Source: Zychaea mexicana
Lineage: Eukaryota; Mucoromycota; Mucoromycetes; Mucorales; Lichtheimiaceae
Length of the DNA: 64,000 bases
Assembly (NCBI RefSeq): GCF_025766255.1
Contig: NW_026516684.1
Span: 310,001 to 374,000 of the forward strand
Direction: 5' to 3'
Position numbers and translations under genes: made by a program. This document shows positions 10,094 to 23,000 of the stretch, piece after piece (position 1 is the first letter of the stretch; the number at the start of each line of letters is the position of its first letter). The notes under the pieces were generated by a model, which saw nothing but the letters and a program-made list of their open reading frames with translations, made no database searches and was not told the DNA's origin.

Positions 10094-12990
10094 GTTGACA
10101 ATAGCGATCGCAATGGTATGCGAAATGGGACTCGGTAATTTCTCGATTATCGCCTGAAATTGGTCGTGTTTATTGACAGCAAAATAGTGATACACCAGGT
10201 TCCTGACATGGCACGCAATACTTGGGATTACGACCCATGTAGCCTCGTCATCGTGACTTGACTCATATGAGTGTTACGGTCGTACGCATAAGGTTATCAA
10301 TGTTTGTCATGCTGCTGACACCAATGTAGTAGCAGACAATTCTTGCACCAAGAAGTCTGAAAAAATTGCTGAAAGCGGTTCGCTTGGCAAGCAGCAAATG
10401 GGTTCGGTGTGCGGCTGTTCCTGGATAACATTTTTCAATGGATGTAACAGATTCAATGGCATTTATGCGAAAGTGCTTATAGCAGCGAGCACTTGACACT
10501 TATTTTCTTTCTTCTCTTTCTTCCCCTGCTTGGCGCATTCTATCTTCTCGAGTTTCTGGGAACTTTCTTTAGCGTAAGCTCCCGTATGCCGCGCGACGGC
10601 CAACCTTGGTCATCTGACACTCATTTTTTTGGATCAGAGTCTTCCGGTTTTGAATTACTTTTTTCAAGCGCACTCTTTTGCAATTGCACCAGAGCTTCAG
10701 TGGGCTGCGATGCAATACTGCAAGTGGTAGCAATCAGTACATTGCGGGCACTTGAAAGCGGAAGTTTTGGTGATCGTCGCACAGATTATCTTGTTGAATT
10801 AAAACGGTAACAGCATCATTAACACGTCGATTGGTGTCCCAGTTTTTGTGTGAAGCTTTATGAATCGATAGTGGAAAAACCAGCTTAACTGTTTATCACT
10901 CTTGTTCATGATGATGACCTTTTTGCTGTGTTAATCCTGGTGATGATGGCTGTTGCTTTTGTTGCCAAGATAATAAAACAGGATTACCCATTCCTATGTG
11001 AACAAGTGTACTTATTATTAACTGTCCAACTTGTCTTTGCCTAGATCTTGTGCTCCGTGTATTTACGTGTGACTTTTTGGCTACATTGTAGAGCACACAG
11101 ACTTCTAGTAGGTTTGAGAGATCGTTATCATTTACGACAAGAAGCAGCAGCAGCAGCATTGTGTCGTTAAGACTCTCTGATATGTATATCGTCAATTTTG
11201 GCAGTATTTGCTGGCTTCCTCGATCTTTTTGATGAGTTTTTTTTTGTTTCTTCAATCATACCACCTTGTTGTTGATATGAATGAGCTGCTAAGCAGAACG
11301 TGCGAAAGCGACAAAGTCTCGTTTTAATGGTAGGAGACCCGACACGGATGGCATATGTTTTGTTGTTTCTGACTTCAAATGGTAAAAAAAAGCCTTGCAG
11401 TCTCGAACACCCTTAATAGTGGTAAAGCACTTGTCACATATACTTTAATTTTGCAAGTGAAACACCAGAAGTGGTACTTGAGGAAGAGGTGACATTTGTT
11501 AGTACCCTGGTGTAGGCGCATCACTTGTAGCTGTCTGGGTTTCGCGCCTTGGCGAGTAATGGTGATAGCGCCTGCGACAGGACCTCTTTTTATCAGTTTT
11601 GGCACATTTTTGATTGGAATACGTACAAAAAAACACCAACCTTTAACTGCTTAAAGGCTCGAATTGTGCTTCTTGGTGAGGCCACGTCGAATTGGCTTCT
11701 TGCTAAATAGCAGGTTCTGGAAAATTGACAAATGGGTACAAAGCACTGTACTCCAAATCCATCTAAAAAAACCACGGTGTATAATATACTCCTTGTATGT
11801 TTGGTTTCGGATACCTGGATCGAGGTAGCAAATCATGATAATAGAATTTATAGACGTCCCATGATGAACAATGATGCTCTTCTTAACGTTTAGGCCATGC
11901 ACCGCTGAATATAAAAAGGGACAAAGTCTTTTTGAAATGTATGTTCTTGTTTTTGCACGATTAATTATCTTGGTGAGACTCTTTATCTCGACTAACACTT
12001 TCAAGTTCTGGTCTTCGCTGTCCGCAGTAATGGTAGCATCTGGCCTCAATAGGTAGTTATTGCTGAGTTCGCGAGTTGACTAGAGTTTATCATTAGTAGT
12101 ATCATATTTTGTAGTATAGATACACGTTATATAACACCAAAGGCAGATGGCAAATCTGTTGACCAGCACTCATACGAGTGTTTCGTGAGATCGGCCGCTT
12201 GAATCATCCAGCTGCCGACTACACCTCAGAAAATGAGCTAGCCCCTGAAGATGCTCCCTCAAGCGAGTTATCACCATCAGCTTCTTCTTTGGCCACACTT
12301 TTTCCCCACTGGCTTTTTTTTTCCAGAAATGGCACCATATTTAGCACTTTCGTACTTTTGAACCATTAATACCGGAAGGAAACGACCGCATGCTCATGGC
12401 GCAGGTCATCTAGTCTTCCATATTAATACTAATAAAGCATAACTTTTCAACTTTTTCCTATGTATTACATCGCCAATAGATCACAATATGGTTCCTCTTC
12501 TATCAACCTTATAATTTCCTGCTTATCCGATCCTCTCAGAAAATCATTTCATTCATAATTTTGTACGAGGCTATATTATATGGTTGCCCATGTATCACAA
12601 CTGATAGATCAAGATATGTGGACTGCATAAAACTGCTCGTCCCGGATCCCCGGTTGTTTTTTGGCGTCAGCAGCTATGAAAAATGGTCTTATTTCGCGAT
12701 TTCTTGCAGCCCGACATGCAACTACACCGTCCATGGATGCTGCAAATCAAATAAGTGACGAGCTTAAGTGTACGAACGAAAAAATCCAATTTAGGAGGGG
12801 ATGCCATGATTACAGGCAATGGGAGTGAGCCAAAAATTGAAAAAGGCAGCCGGAAAGAGAACGAGTCTACGTCACTTCTAGCAACCGCTCGCCCGCTGTC
12901 CGGGGTTGAATAAGTCCAAACAGCTAAAAAAATTTCGTTTCGATTTTGCACTGCGAACACCCCTCTCTCTTTTCCTATCTTCATTACACC
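10094..12990. other. Intergenic or decayed sequence, no confident gene
   Basis: Several short frames occur on both strands without recognisable domains. The only stretch with a suggestive motif is 11,651-12,049 on the minus strand (separate entry). Promoter elements of COX12 must lie in the last few hundred bases, but no specific site could be identified. Confidence 0.4.
11651..12049 (-). pseudogene. Possible remnant of a PD-(D/E)XK-like protein
   Basis: The 132-codon frame begins RPDATITADSEDQ and continues to KVLVEIKS, giving a D followed about 15 residues later by E-x-K between hydrophobic residues. This is the pattern seen in the intact gene at 27,267-29,557 (KPDF…YLFSVEIKP). Later residues include a strand-like SIIVHHGTSINSIIM. 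There is no upstream in-frame N-terminal region and no overall similarity visible beyond the motif, so this may be chance or a diverged fragment. Confidence 0.25.
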
Positions 12991-13680
12991 ATGTCTGACG
13001 CTGCTGACGTTAAGTTGACCACCGGTAAGCATCTGCACGTTTCAGAAGTAATTAATTTACCAGTAAATTTGAAATGCTTACAGTACATAATTCTTCTTTA
13101 ATTAGCTGGTTTCGACGCTCGGTGAGTTTTTTTTTATAAATTCAAGTTTCTAATGGCACATATCGTTTTCTGTGGATAACATGATGTATAATTAACGAAA
13201 ACTTTAATTACAATCTTTGAAAAACGCGTACATCTACGATAACGTTATACGAACAGTTTCCCCAACACCAACCAGACCAAGCAGTATGTGTTTATTGCAT
13301 TTAACTTGTTTAGTTTCTCGAATTACTCGACAGCTCAAAGGCATATTCAAAAAACACGCGATATTCATTTGCATTCTATATATAAAACGCAACAGCTGCT
13401 GGCAAAACTACGTTGACTACTTCAAGTGCATCAACGCCCGTGGTGAAGACTTTGCTCCCTGCAAGCAGTTCTACAGAGCCTACCACAGCTTGTGCCCTAA
13501 CGAATGGGTAAGTGAATTTTTAAAGAGGCGTGCGGGGTGGGAGGAAGATAGAACACGCCACTTTTTTTTTCTACGATTTCCTGTGTGAGATATGATACAC
13601 TGACATTGATGAACTTTTAGATCGAAAAGTGGGACAACCAACGTGAGGAAGGCACCAACCCCTCAAACATGAACGTCTAG
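12991..13680 (+). CDS. COX12: Cytochrome c oxidase subunit 6B (COX12)
   Basis: Five exons read as 12,991-13,024, 13,106-13,121, 13,257-13,283, 13,396-13,507 and 13,621-13,680, all with GT-AG borders and matching phases, giving 82 residues. The product has the twin-cysteine signature of the family: CWQNYVDYFKC (CX9C) and CKQFYRAYHSLC (CX10C), plus the conserved RFPNTNQTKH before it and WIEKWDNQREEG after it. The protein is a small nuclear-encoded subunit on the intermembrane-space side of complex IV, where the cysteines form disulfides after import by the MIA pathway. Length and motif spacing match the family. The start ATG lies in ACCATGTCTGAC and no upstream in-frame ATG competes. The gene appears intact and is flanked by repeats on both sides. 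Confidence 0.95.
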
Positions 13681-13899
13681 ATTTCTTCTTTTATGAATTG
13701 AAATGAAAGAAAAAAAAAGAAAAGCCTATGCGTCATTGCATAAATCCTTTTTCTTGTTTGTGAATTAATGATTGATATGGTATTAAACTGTTTGTTTTCC
13801 TTCTACTATTCATGCTTTTGATCGTCATGGTTGGCGGGTAATTGGCGAGGGAAGAACGAGAAGGAATGGCAAAGGGATATGAAAGCAATACATGTAGTA

Positions 13900-16800
13900 T
13901 TACGACGACAATAGAAGGGCATCAGGTGAATGTACACGAGTGAGCCATCGTCCTATCCATTTTCGTTGGGTGCACTTGTAAAGCTCCCCAATAAAGATGT
14001 ATACCACGACGAAGCCAAATGCAAGTCCCCATTCCCAGGTGATACGCGTAAATCGGAATCTGTTGATCGCAATGACAGATTCATTGATAAACGTAGCTGA
14101 GCATATCGTGTACACTAGTAGCGATCCAAGAACAGTTCGTGACGTGAATGTTGCCTTGATACCTTTCCAATTCCATTCAGGCTCTCTGTAGCTTCGACAA
14201 TGCGTCATTACGACTACCGATACAAAGCTGTGAAAGACAAACAATGTGGCTCGAGCTCGGTAATGTGGGTTGCATAGGTCAGGTTGATAATTCAAATAGC
14301 AGTCGGCACGGTCCACCGTAAAACCACCGAGTAACAGAATGTATATTACCATGAAAAAGAGGACGAAAACCGCAGAGTAGACAAATGTGTCTGAGAGGAT
14401 CTCGCGGTTCAAGTTACCATCATTAGGAGGACGGAGGTTTGTGCATCAAAGTTCGGGAGGCTGGTAAGGTACACAATTAGCAAGCTAGTGGAGCGACAGC
14501 TGGTAGTAGGTGAAGCGGGTGGGCGATTATTTCGTATATGTTTGAACACAGCTATCAGAATATTTTTCGCGGTACATCCTGAATAGTAACTGCTAGAAGA
14601 ACGTACCAAAGAAATAGTATACCATCTGGAGAGTCGAAAAAGGTGCTACGCTTCGGCCGGATGGGTCATGGACGGCAAGCGATATTAATGGCAGTAACCC
14701 AATTCCGAAAAGCACAATGTAGTAGTACTTTAGGAATAACTGTATGATTTGATAGATCCGTCGACCCTCCGCTATCGCTCTGATGATAGTTGCAAAGTTG
14801 TCGTCCGTTAGGACAACGTCGGATGCTTGCTTGGCTACATCGCTACCGTTTTTCCCATGGCAACACCCACGTCAGCTATTCGGAGTGATGGCGAGTCGTT
14901 GACACCATCGCCTGTCATGGCGGAAACCAGTCGACGTCGCTGAGAAGCTTGGATCATCTTGACCTTGGTTTCGGGAGAGCAACGTGCCACAACAAGAGGC
15001 AGAGATGGAAGCGCATCGACTTGCTCCTCTGTCATCGCGTCAAATTGAGGGCCCGTCTTGACGAGTTGTTCCATGTTTTCCGTTTTAAGCAACTTATCAG
15101 TTAATGTATTGGTCTCCTTGACAATCGCTGTTGTTGTAATATGATGATCGCCAGTCAACATGTGTACTACAGTACTAGCACGATGAGCGGCTGCTACGGC
15201 TGCTACGGAATCGCGTGATTCGGCTCGGGGTGGATCGTAAATTCCTACGATACCCAAATACTCCCAGTGACACTCGACGTCCTCTCGTTTATAATGCTTG
15301 CGCCGTTTTTCGTCATTCTCCACGATATAGTCGCTGTGACCAATATCGTCGTCGGGTGCTGCGAATACTGTAGTATGGTCAATGGTGCGTTTTGCTAGCA
15401 TAATAACACGCAATCCGCGGGATGCTAGCTGGTTCACTCTTTCCATGACGCTGTCAGGATCCTGGACATTGTCGCACAGAGGTAGGATACTCTCAGCAGC
15501 ACCTTTACTAAATAAGACTGTCTTTTTTGCTTTGTCGATTATAATACAACGCAGACATTCTTTTGATGGTTGGGTTGAATTAGTATCCAGCGAGCTGAAT
15601 CCATCCAGCAGTTTTCAGCAGATCCGGCTTCCCCATATCAAAAATTGTGAGCTAGCACCTGTAATGCAACTTCGGTTGGCGCACCTGTTGCCACACATCT
15701 AACTGCGTCCTCAGGTATGTCTTGCTCACAGATATTGCTCAGGTCCTCCTTATGAGATACGGCTGTGTTCTGTCGGATACTTGAGCCGTTGCATAGGGCC
15801 GCACAACGTATCAAATCACGCATGCACTCTGATACAGCAGCTGTCTTGTCTACTTTGTCATAGCACTCGGGGCCTCCTGACGATGAAGCTGTCAGATGAT
15901 CTGGAATACCATCAGCGGCTCCTTATTTTCTACAACCCGAAACAAGTCGCCTTGGGGTTTTATTCATTGGATTCGAGGTGGAAAGATCCTTCTCCCGGTA
16001 TCCACATTCGCACCGCCGCCATCTTGGCCACCGTCAGCGTGCCCGTTTTGTCGGAGGAGATTGTTGATCACTGATAAGCGTCTCGAGACATTTGAGCCGT
16101 CGAACAAGGGCTTTTTGCTGCGTCATTTCTTTGCCACCCATCACCAACATTACTGCGATTATTGTCGTTAGGCCTGCCGGTAGTACATAAAGTGCAGCCG
16201 TCAGCGAATACATGCCAATTCCGTAGCCGATGTTTTGAAACTTCACAGTGGCGAGGATGATAAGGGCAAAGGCTGCAGCTAAGACCAGGAAGGAAGAGTA
16301 CAGTCTGTTGAGACTTTTCAGTAGTTTTGTGCGGTGGCCTTGATTGCTTTTCTCATTTAGTTGAGCAGCCACCTTGCCGATATCGGTTCCCATGATGATT
16401 GCTGTGACAATAGCACGTCCGCGACCCTTGGGTACAATTGTCGAACTGTAAACCATATTCGTTCGATCACCACTAGGTAGCTCTGTTGATCCATATATTG
16501 CCATAGCTAAGTATAGACACGTTAGCTTATAGTCGTAGCAAAACGCTGGAAATCTCTTAAAGACAAAATACCTGGGTCATCCAGAACAGCAACACGTTTT
16601 TGCACAGGCATTGATTCCCCCGTCAACAAAGCTTCGACTCTTTCTAAACCACTCGTCACATAAATTATGCGTGCATCGGCTGCCACAGATTCTCCTCCTT
16701 TTAATAATGAGCAAATCACCAGGTACAACGTCTCGGGTTAACAAGACATGCTCATGACCATCGCGAACCACCAGAGCTTCCAATGATGATAGATTTTTTT

Positions 16801-16960
16801 TAAAGCAGCTGGCGTTTTTTCCGCTGCATACTGTACTCTTGTGAAAATATTAAATAATGCAAGGGCCACTCACATAGTGCCGGTAATATAATCTTTGAGG
16901 ACGTATGCGGCTTTGCCAAGTATAAGAGAAGTCCAGTTCATGACATCCGTCAATTGTTGT
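13900..16960 (-). pseudogene. ENA-type (P-type IID) Na+/K+ ATPase, frameshifted and 5'-truncated
   Basis: Reading from 16,960 downward one finds ENA-family blocks in order: a first membrane region ending VLKDYITG, the actuator domain with LLTGESMPVQKR (near 16,610), M3/M4 with LYVLPAGLTTI (near 16,190), the phosphorylation site SSDKTGTLTVAKM (near 16,040), the nucleotide domain with ATGAPTEVALQVL (near 15,680) and MLTGDH (near 15,150), the hinge MTGDGVNDSPSLRIADVG (near 14,900), and a C-terminal membrane region with ARATLFVFHSF and ITWEWGLAFGFVVVYIF. The blocks lie in different frames. Clear shifts are next to the DKTGT site, after the LAHNF residues near 15,640, in GVAMGK (five instead of six A, near 14,850), in GDLLIIK (near 16,715) and near 14,440. 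The cytoplasmic N-terminus is missing. Family role: ATP-driven efflux of Na+ or K+ across the plasma membrane. Some shifts sit in homopolymers, so assembly error cannot be fully excluded, but the number argues for decay. Confidence 0.8.
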
Positions 16961-17089
16961 ATGTAATTAAAATATTTCTTGATATTCAAAACGATGTAAT
17001 TTGAATAAGGTATTATAAAATTTAGGTTCTATTCATGATCGTACAAATCAGTTTCAGTTGCTCTAAATAATAGAGCAGAAGCAACTGTC

Positions 17090-20000
17090 ATTAGTGCCTG
17101 ATACACATTAAGGTGCCGTGTCCGCATGCAGCACCCTCATTTCTCTGACCTACACGATTCCCATTCCCAGTAGTTGGATAATTTTGACGCCCAAAGACAG
17201 ATCTCGTGCAAATTACCTCTGAGAACAGGGCTATGGAAAGTATCAGTGTGCTTTTCTTAAATGAATTTATCGTACGCACTATACATTTAATCCGGAAAAA
17301 GATACAGCATCATATGTGAATTGGTAAAAAGAAAGAGTGTGTAGAAAATGAAATAGGTTTTCGTGCCAATGAAACTAGTATCCGATACACAAGAGGCACC
17401 TTGTTCGCATGCAGCACCCGAATTTATCTGTGGCACTACATACTTCCCACTCCCAGCAGTCAAACACACTAGGTGCTCAAAGGCCAGACAGGTCTCACCC
17501 TAATTCAGTTGGAATTCAAGTGCAGGGCAATAAAAGGTGCCTAGAAAGTACCGGTACGATTCGTTTATGCGAATGCCCACTATGCACTATAGATTGAACT
17601 CGGGAATAGATACAGAATCATATATGAATTAGTAATGAGAAAGAGTGTGTAGTGAATGAGATAGACTTACGTACCAATAAACCTAGTATCCGATACACAA
17701 GAGGCACCTTGTTCGCATGCAGCACCCGAATTTATCTGTGGCACTACATACTTCCCACTCCCAGCAGTCAAGCACTCTCGGTGCCCAAAGGCCAGACAGG
17801 TCTCACCCTAATTCAGTTGGAATTCAAGTGCAGGGCAATAAAAGGTGCCTAGAAAGTACCGGTACAATCTTTTGGGAGGACACCCCGTTCGCATGCAGCA
17901 CCCGAATTTATCTGTGGCACTACATACTTCCCACTCCCAGCAGTCAAACACACTAGGTGCTCAAAGGCCAGACAGGTCTCACCCTAATTCAGTTGGAATT
18001 CAAGTGCAGGGCAATAAAAGGTGCCTAGAAAGTACCGGTACGATTCGTTTATGCGAATGCCCACTATGCACTATAGATTGAACTCGGGAATAGATACAGA
18101 ATCATATATGAATTAGTGATGAGAAAGAGTGTGTAGTGAATGAGATAGATTTACGTACCAATAAACCTAGTATCCGATACACGAGAGGCACCTTGCTCGC
18201 ATGCAGCACCCGAATTTATCTGTGGCACTACATACTTCCCACTCCCAGCAATCAAGCACTCTCGGTGCCCAAAGGCCAGACAGGTCTCACCCTAATTCAG
18301 TTGGAATTCAAGTGCAGGGCAATAAAAGGTGCCTAGAAAGTACCGGTACAATCTTTTGGGAGGACACCCCGTTCGCATGCAGCACCCGAATTTATCTGTG
18401 GCACTACATACTTCCCACTCCCAGCAGTCAAACACACTAGGTGCTCAAAGGCCAGACAGGTCTCACCCTAATTCAGTTGGAATTCAAGTGCAGGGCAATA
18501 AAAGGTGCCTAGAAAGTACCGGTACGATTCGTTTATGCGAATGCCCACTATGCACTATAGATTGAACTCGGGAATAGATACAGAATCATATATGAATTAG
18601 TAATGAGAAAGAGTGTGTAGTGAATGAGATAGATTTACGTACCAATAAACCTAGTATCCGATACACGAGAGGCACCTTGCTCGCATGCAGCACCCGAATT
18701 TATCTGTGGCACTACATACTTCCCACTCCCAGCAATCAAGCACTCTCGGTGCCCAAAGGCCAGACAGGTCTCACCCTAATTCAGTTGGAATTCAAGTGCA
18801 GGGCAATAAAAGGTGCCTAGAAAGTACCGGTACAATCTTTTGGGAGGACACCCCGTTCGCATGCAGCACCCGAATTTATCTGTGGCACTACATACTTCCC
18901 ACTCCCAGCAGTCAGGCACTCTTGGTGCCCAAAGGCCAGACAGGTCTCACCCTAATTCAGTTGGAATTCAAGTGCAGGGCAATAAAAGGTGCCTAGAAAG
19001 TACCGGTACGATTCGTTTATGCGAATGCCCACTATGCACTATAGATTGAACTCGGGAATAGATACAGAATCATATATGAATTAGTGATGAGAAAGAGTGT
19101 GTAGTGAATGAGATAGATTTACGTACCAATAAACCTAGTATCCGATACACGAGAGGCACCTTGCTCGCATGCAGCACCCGAATTTATCTGTGGCACTACA
19201 TACTTCCCACTCCCAGCAGTCAAGCACTCTCGGTGCCCAAAGGCCAGACAGGTCTCACCCTAATTCAGTTGGAATTCAAGTGCAGGGCAATAAAAGGTGC
19301 CTAGAAAGTACCGGTACAATCTTTTGGGAGGACACCCCGTTCGCATGCAGCACCCGAATTTATCTGTGGCACTACATACTTCCCACTCCCAGCAGTCAAA
19401 CACACTAGGTGCTCAAAGGCCAGACAGGTCTCACCCTAATTCAGTTGGAATTCAAGTGCAGGGCAATAAAAGGTGCCTAGAAAGTACCGGTACGATTCGT
19501 TTATGCGAATGCCCACTATGCACTATAGATTGAACTCGGGAATAGATACAGAATCATATATGAATTAGTGATGAGAAAGAGTGTGTAGTGAATGAGATAG
19601 ATTTACGTACCAATAAACCTAGTATCCGATACACGAGAGGCACCTTGCTCGCATGCAGCACCCGAATTTATCTGTGGCACTACATACTTCCCACTCCCAG
19701 CAGTCAAGCACTCTCGGTGCCCAAAGGCCAGACAGGTCTCACCCTAATTCAGTTGGAATTCAAGTGCAGGGCAATAAAAGGTGCCTAGAAAGTACCGGTA
19801 CAATCTTTTGGGAGGACACCCCGTTCGCATGCAGCACCCGAATTTATCTGTGGCACTACATACTTCCCACTCCCAGCAGTCAAACACACTAGGTGCTCAA
19901 AGGCCAGACAGGTCTCACCCTAATTCAGTTGGAATTCAAGTGCAGGGCAATAAAAGGTGCCTAGAAAGTACCGGTACGATTCGTTTATGCGAATACCCAC

Positions 20001-23000
20001 TATGCACTATAGATTGAACTCGGGAATAGATACAGAATCATATATGAATTAGTGATGAGAAAGAGTGTGTAGTGAATGAGATAGATTTACGTACCAATAA
20101 ACCTAGTATCCGATACACGAGAGGCACCTTGCTCGCATGCAGCACCCGAATTTATCTGTGGCACTACATACTTCCCACTCCCAGCAGTCAAGCACTCTCG
20201 GTGCCCAAAGGCCAGACAGGTCTCACCCTAATTCAGTTGGAATTCAAGTGCAGGGCAATAAAAGGTGCCTAGAAAGTACCGGTACAATCTTTTGGGAGGA
20301 CACCCCGTTCGCATGCAGCACCCGAATTTATCTGTGGCACTACATACTTCCCACTCCCAGCAGTCAAGCACTCTCGGTGCCCAAAGGCCAGACAGGTCTC
20401 ACCCTAATTCAGTTGGAATTCAAGTGCAGGGCAATAAAAGGTGCCTAGAAAGTACCGGTACAATCTTTTGGGAGGACACCCCGTTCGCATGCAGCACCCG
20501 AATTTATCTGTGGCACTACATACTTCCCACTCCCAGCAGTCAGGCACTCTTGGTGCCCAAAGGCCAGACAGGTCTCACCCTAATTCAGTTGGAATTCAAG
20601 TGCAGGGCAATAAAAGGTGCCTAGAAAGTACCGGTACGATTCGTTTATGCGAATGCCCACTATGCACTATAGATTGAACTCGGGAATAGATACAGAATCA
20701 TATATGAATTAGTAATGAGAAAGAGTGTGTAGTGAATGAGATAGATTTACGTACCAATAAACCTAGTATCCGATACACAAGAGGCACCTTGTTCGCATGC
20801 AGCACCCGAATTTATCTGTGGCACTACATACTTCCCACTCCCAGCAGTCAAGCACTCTCGGTGCCCAAAGGCCAGACAGGTCTCACCCTAATTCAGTTGG
20901 AATTCAAGTGCAGGGCAATAAAAGGTGCCTAGAAAGTACCGGTACAATCTTTTGGGAGGACACCCCGTTCGCATGCAGCACCCGAATTTATCTGTGGCAC
21001 TACATACTTCCCACTCCCAGCAGTCAAACACACTAGGTGCCCAAAGGCCAGACAGGTCTCACCCTAATTCAGTTGGAATTCAAGTGCAGGGCAATAAAAG
21101 GTGCCTAGAAAGTACCGGTACGATTCGTTTTTGCGAATACCCACTATGCACTATAGATTGAACTCGGGAATAGATACAGAATCATATATGAATTAGTGAT
21201 GAGAAAGAGTGTGTAGTGAATGAGATAGATTTACGTACCAATAAACCTAGTATCCGATACACGAGAGGCACCTTGCTCGCATGCAGCACCCGAATTTATC
21301 TGTGGCACTACATACTTCCCACTCCCAGCAGTCAAGCACTCTCGGTGCCCAAAGGCCAGACAGGTCTCACCCTAATTCAGTTGGAATTCAAGTGCAGGGC
21401 AATAAAAGGTGCCTAGAAAGTACCGGTACAATCTTTTGGGAGGACACCCCGTTCGCATGCAGCACCCGAATTTATCTGTGGCACTACATACTTCCCACTC
21501 CCAGCAGTCAAACACACTAGGTGCTCAAAGGCCAGACAGGTCTCACCCTAATTCAGTTGGAATTCAAGTGCAGGGCAATAAAAGGTGCCTAGAAAGTACC
21601 GGTACGATTCGTTTATGCGAATGCCCACTATGCACTATAGATTGAACTCGGGAATAGATACAGAATCATATATGAATTAGTAATGAGAAAGAGTGTGTAG
21701 TGAATGAGATAGACTTACGTACCAATAAACCTAGTATCCGATACACAAGAGGCACCTTGTTCGCATGCAGCACCCGAATTTATCTGTGGCACTACATACT
21801 TCCCACTCCCAGCAGTCAAGCACTCTCGGTGCCCAAAGGCCAGACAGGTCTCACCCTAATTCAGTTGGAATTCAAGTGCAGGGCAATAAAAGGTGCCTAG
21901 AAAGTACCGGTACAATCTTTTGGGAGGACACCCCGTTCGCATGCAGCACCCGAATTTATCTGTGGCACTACATACTTCCCACTCCCAGCAGTCAAACACA
22001 CTAGGTGCTCAAAGGCCAGACAGGTCTCACCCTAATTCAGTTGGAATTCAAGTGCAGGGCAATAAAAGGTGCCTAGAAAGTACCGGTACGATTCGTTTAT
22101 GCGAATGCCCACTATGCACTATAGATTGAACTCGGGAATAGATACAGAATCATATATGAATTAGTGATGAGAAAGAGTGTGTAGTGAATGAGATAGATTT
22201 ACGTACCAATAAACCTAGTATCCGATACACGAGAGGCACCTTGCTCGCATGCAGCACCCGAATTTATCTGTGGCACTACATACTTCCCACTCCCAGCAAT
22301 CAAGCACTCTCGGTGCCCAAAGGCCAGACAGGTCTCACCCTAATTCAGTTGGAATTCAAGTGCAGGGCAATAAAAGGTGCCTAGAAAGTACCGGTACAAT
22401 CTTTTGGGAGGACACCCCGTTCGCATGCAGCACCCGAATTTATCTGTGGCACTACATACTTCCCACTCCCAGCAGTCAAACACACTAGGTGCCCAAAGGC
22501 CAGACAGGTCTCACCCTAATTCAGTTGGAATTCAAGTGCAGGGCAATAAAAGGTGCCTAGAAAGTACCGGTACAATCTTTTGGGAGGACACCCCGTTCGC
22601 ATGCAGCACCCGAATTTATCTGTGGCACTACATACTTCCCACTCCCAGCAGTCAAGCACTCTCGGTGCCCAAAGGCCAGACAGGTCTCACCCTAATTCAG
22701 TTGGAATTCAAGTGCAGGGCAATAAAAGGTGCCTAGAAAGTACCGGTACAATCTTTTGGGAGGACACCCCGTTCGCATGCAGCACCCGAATTTATCTGTG
22801 GCACTACATACTTCCCACTCCCAGCAGTCAGGCACTCTTGGTGCCCAAAGGCCAGACAGGTCTCACCCTAATTCAGTTGGAATTCAAGTGCAGGGCAATA
22901 AAAGGTGCCTAGAAAGTACCGGTACAATCTTTTGGGAGGACACCCCGTTCGCATGCAGCACCCGAATTTATCTGTGGCACTACATACTTCCCACTCCCAG

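Noticed and set aside
14409..14609. Minus-strand frame reading into the ENA C-terminus
   Set aside because: Only pieces (YLTSLPNFDAQ, RPPNDGN) fit the family, in different frames, so it is included within the pseudogene rather than as its own gene.
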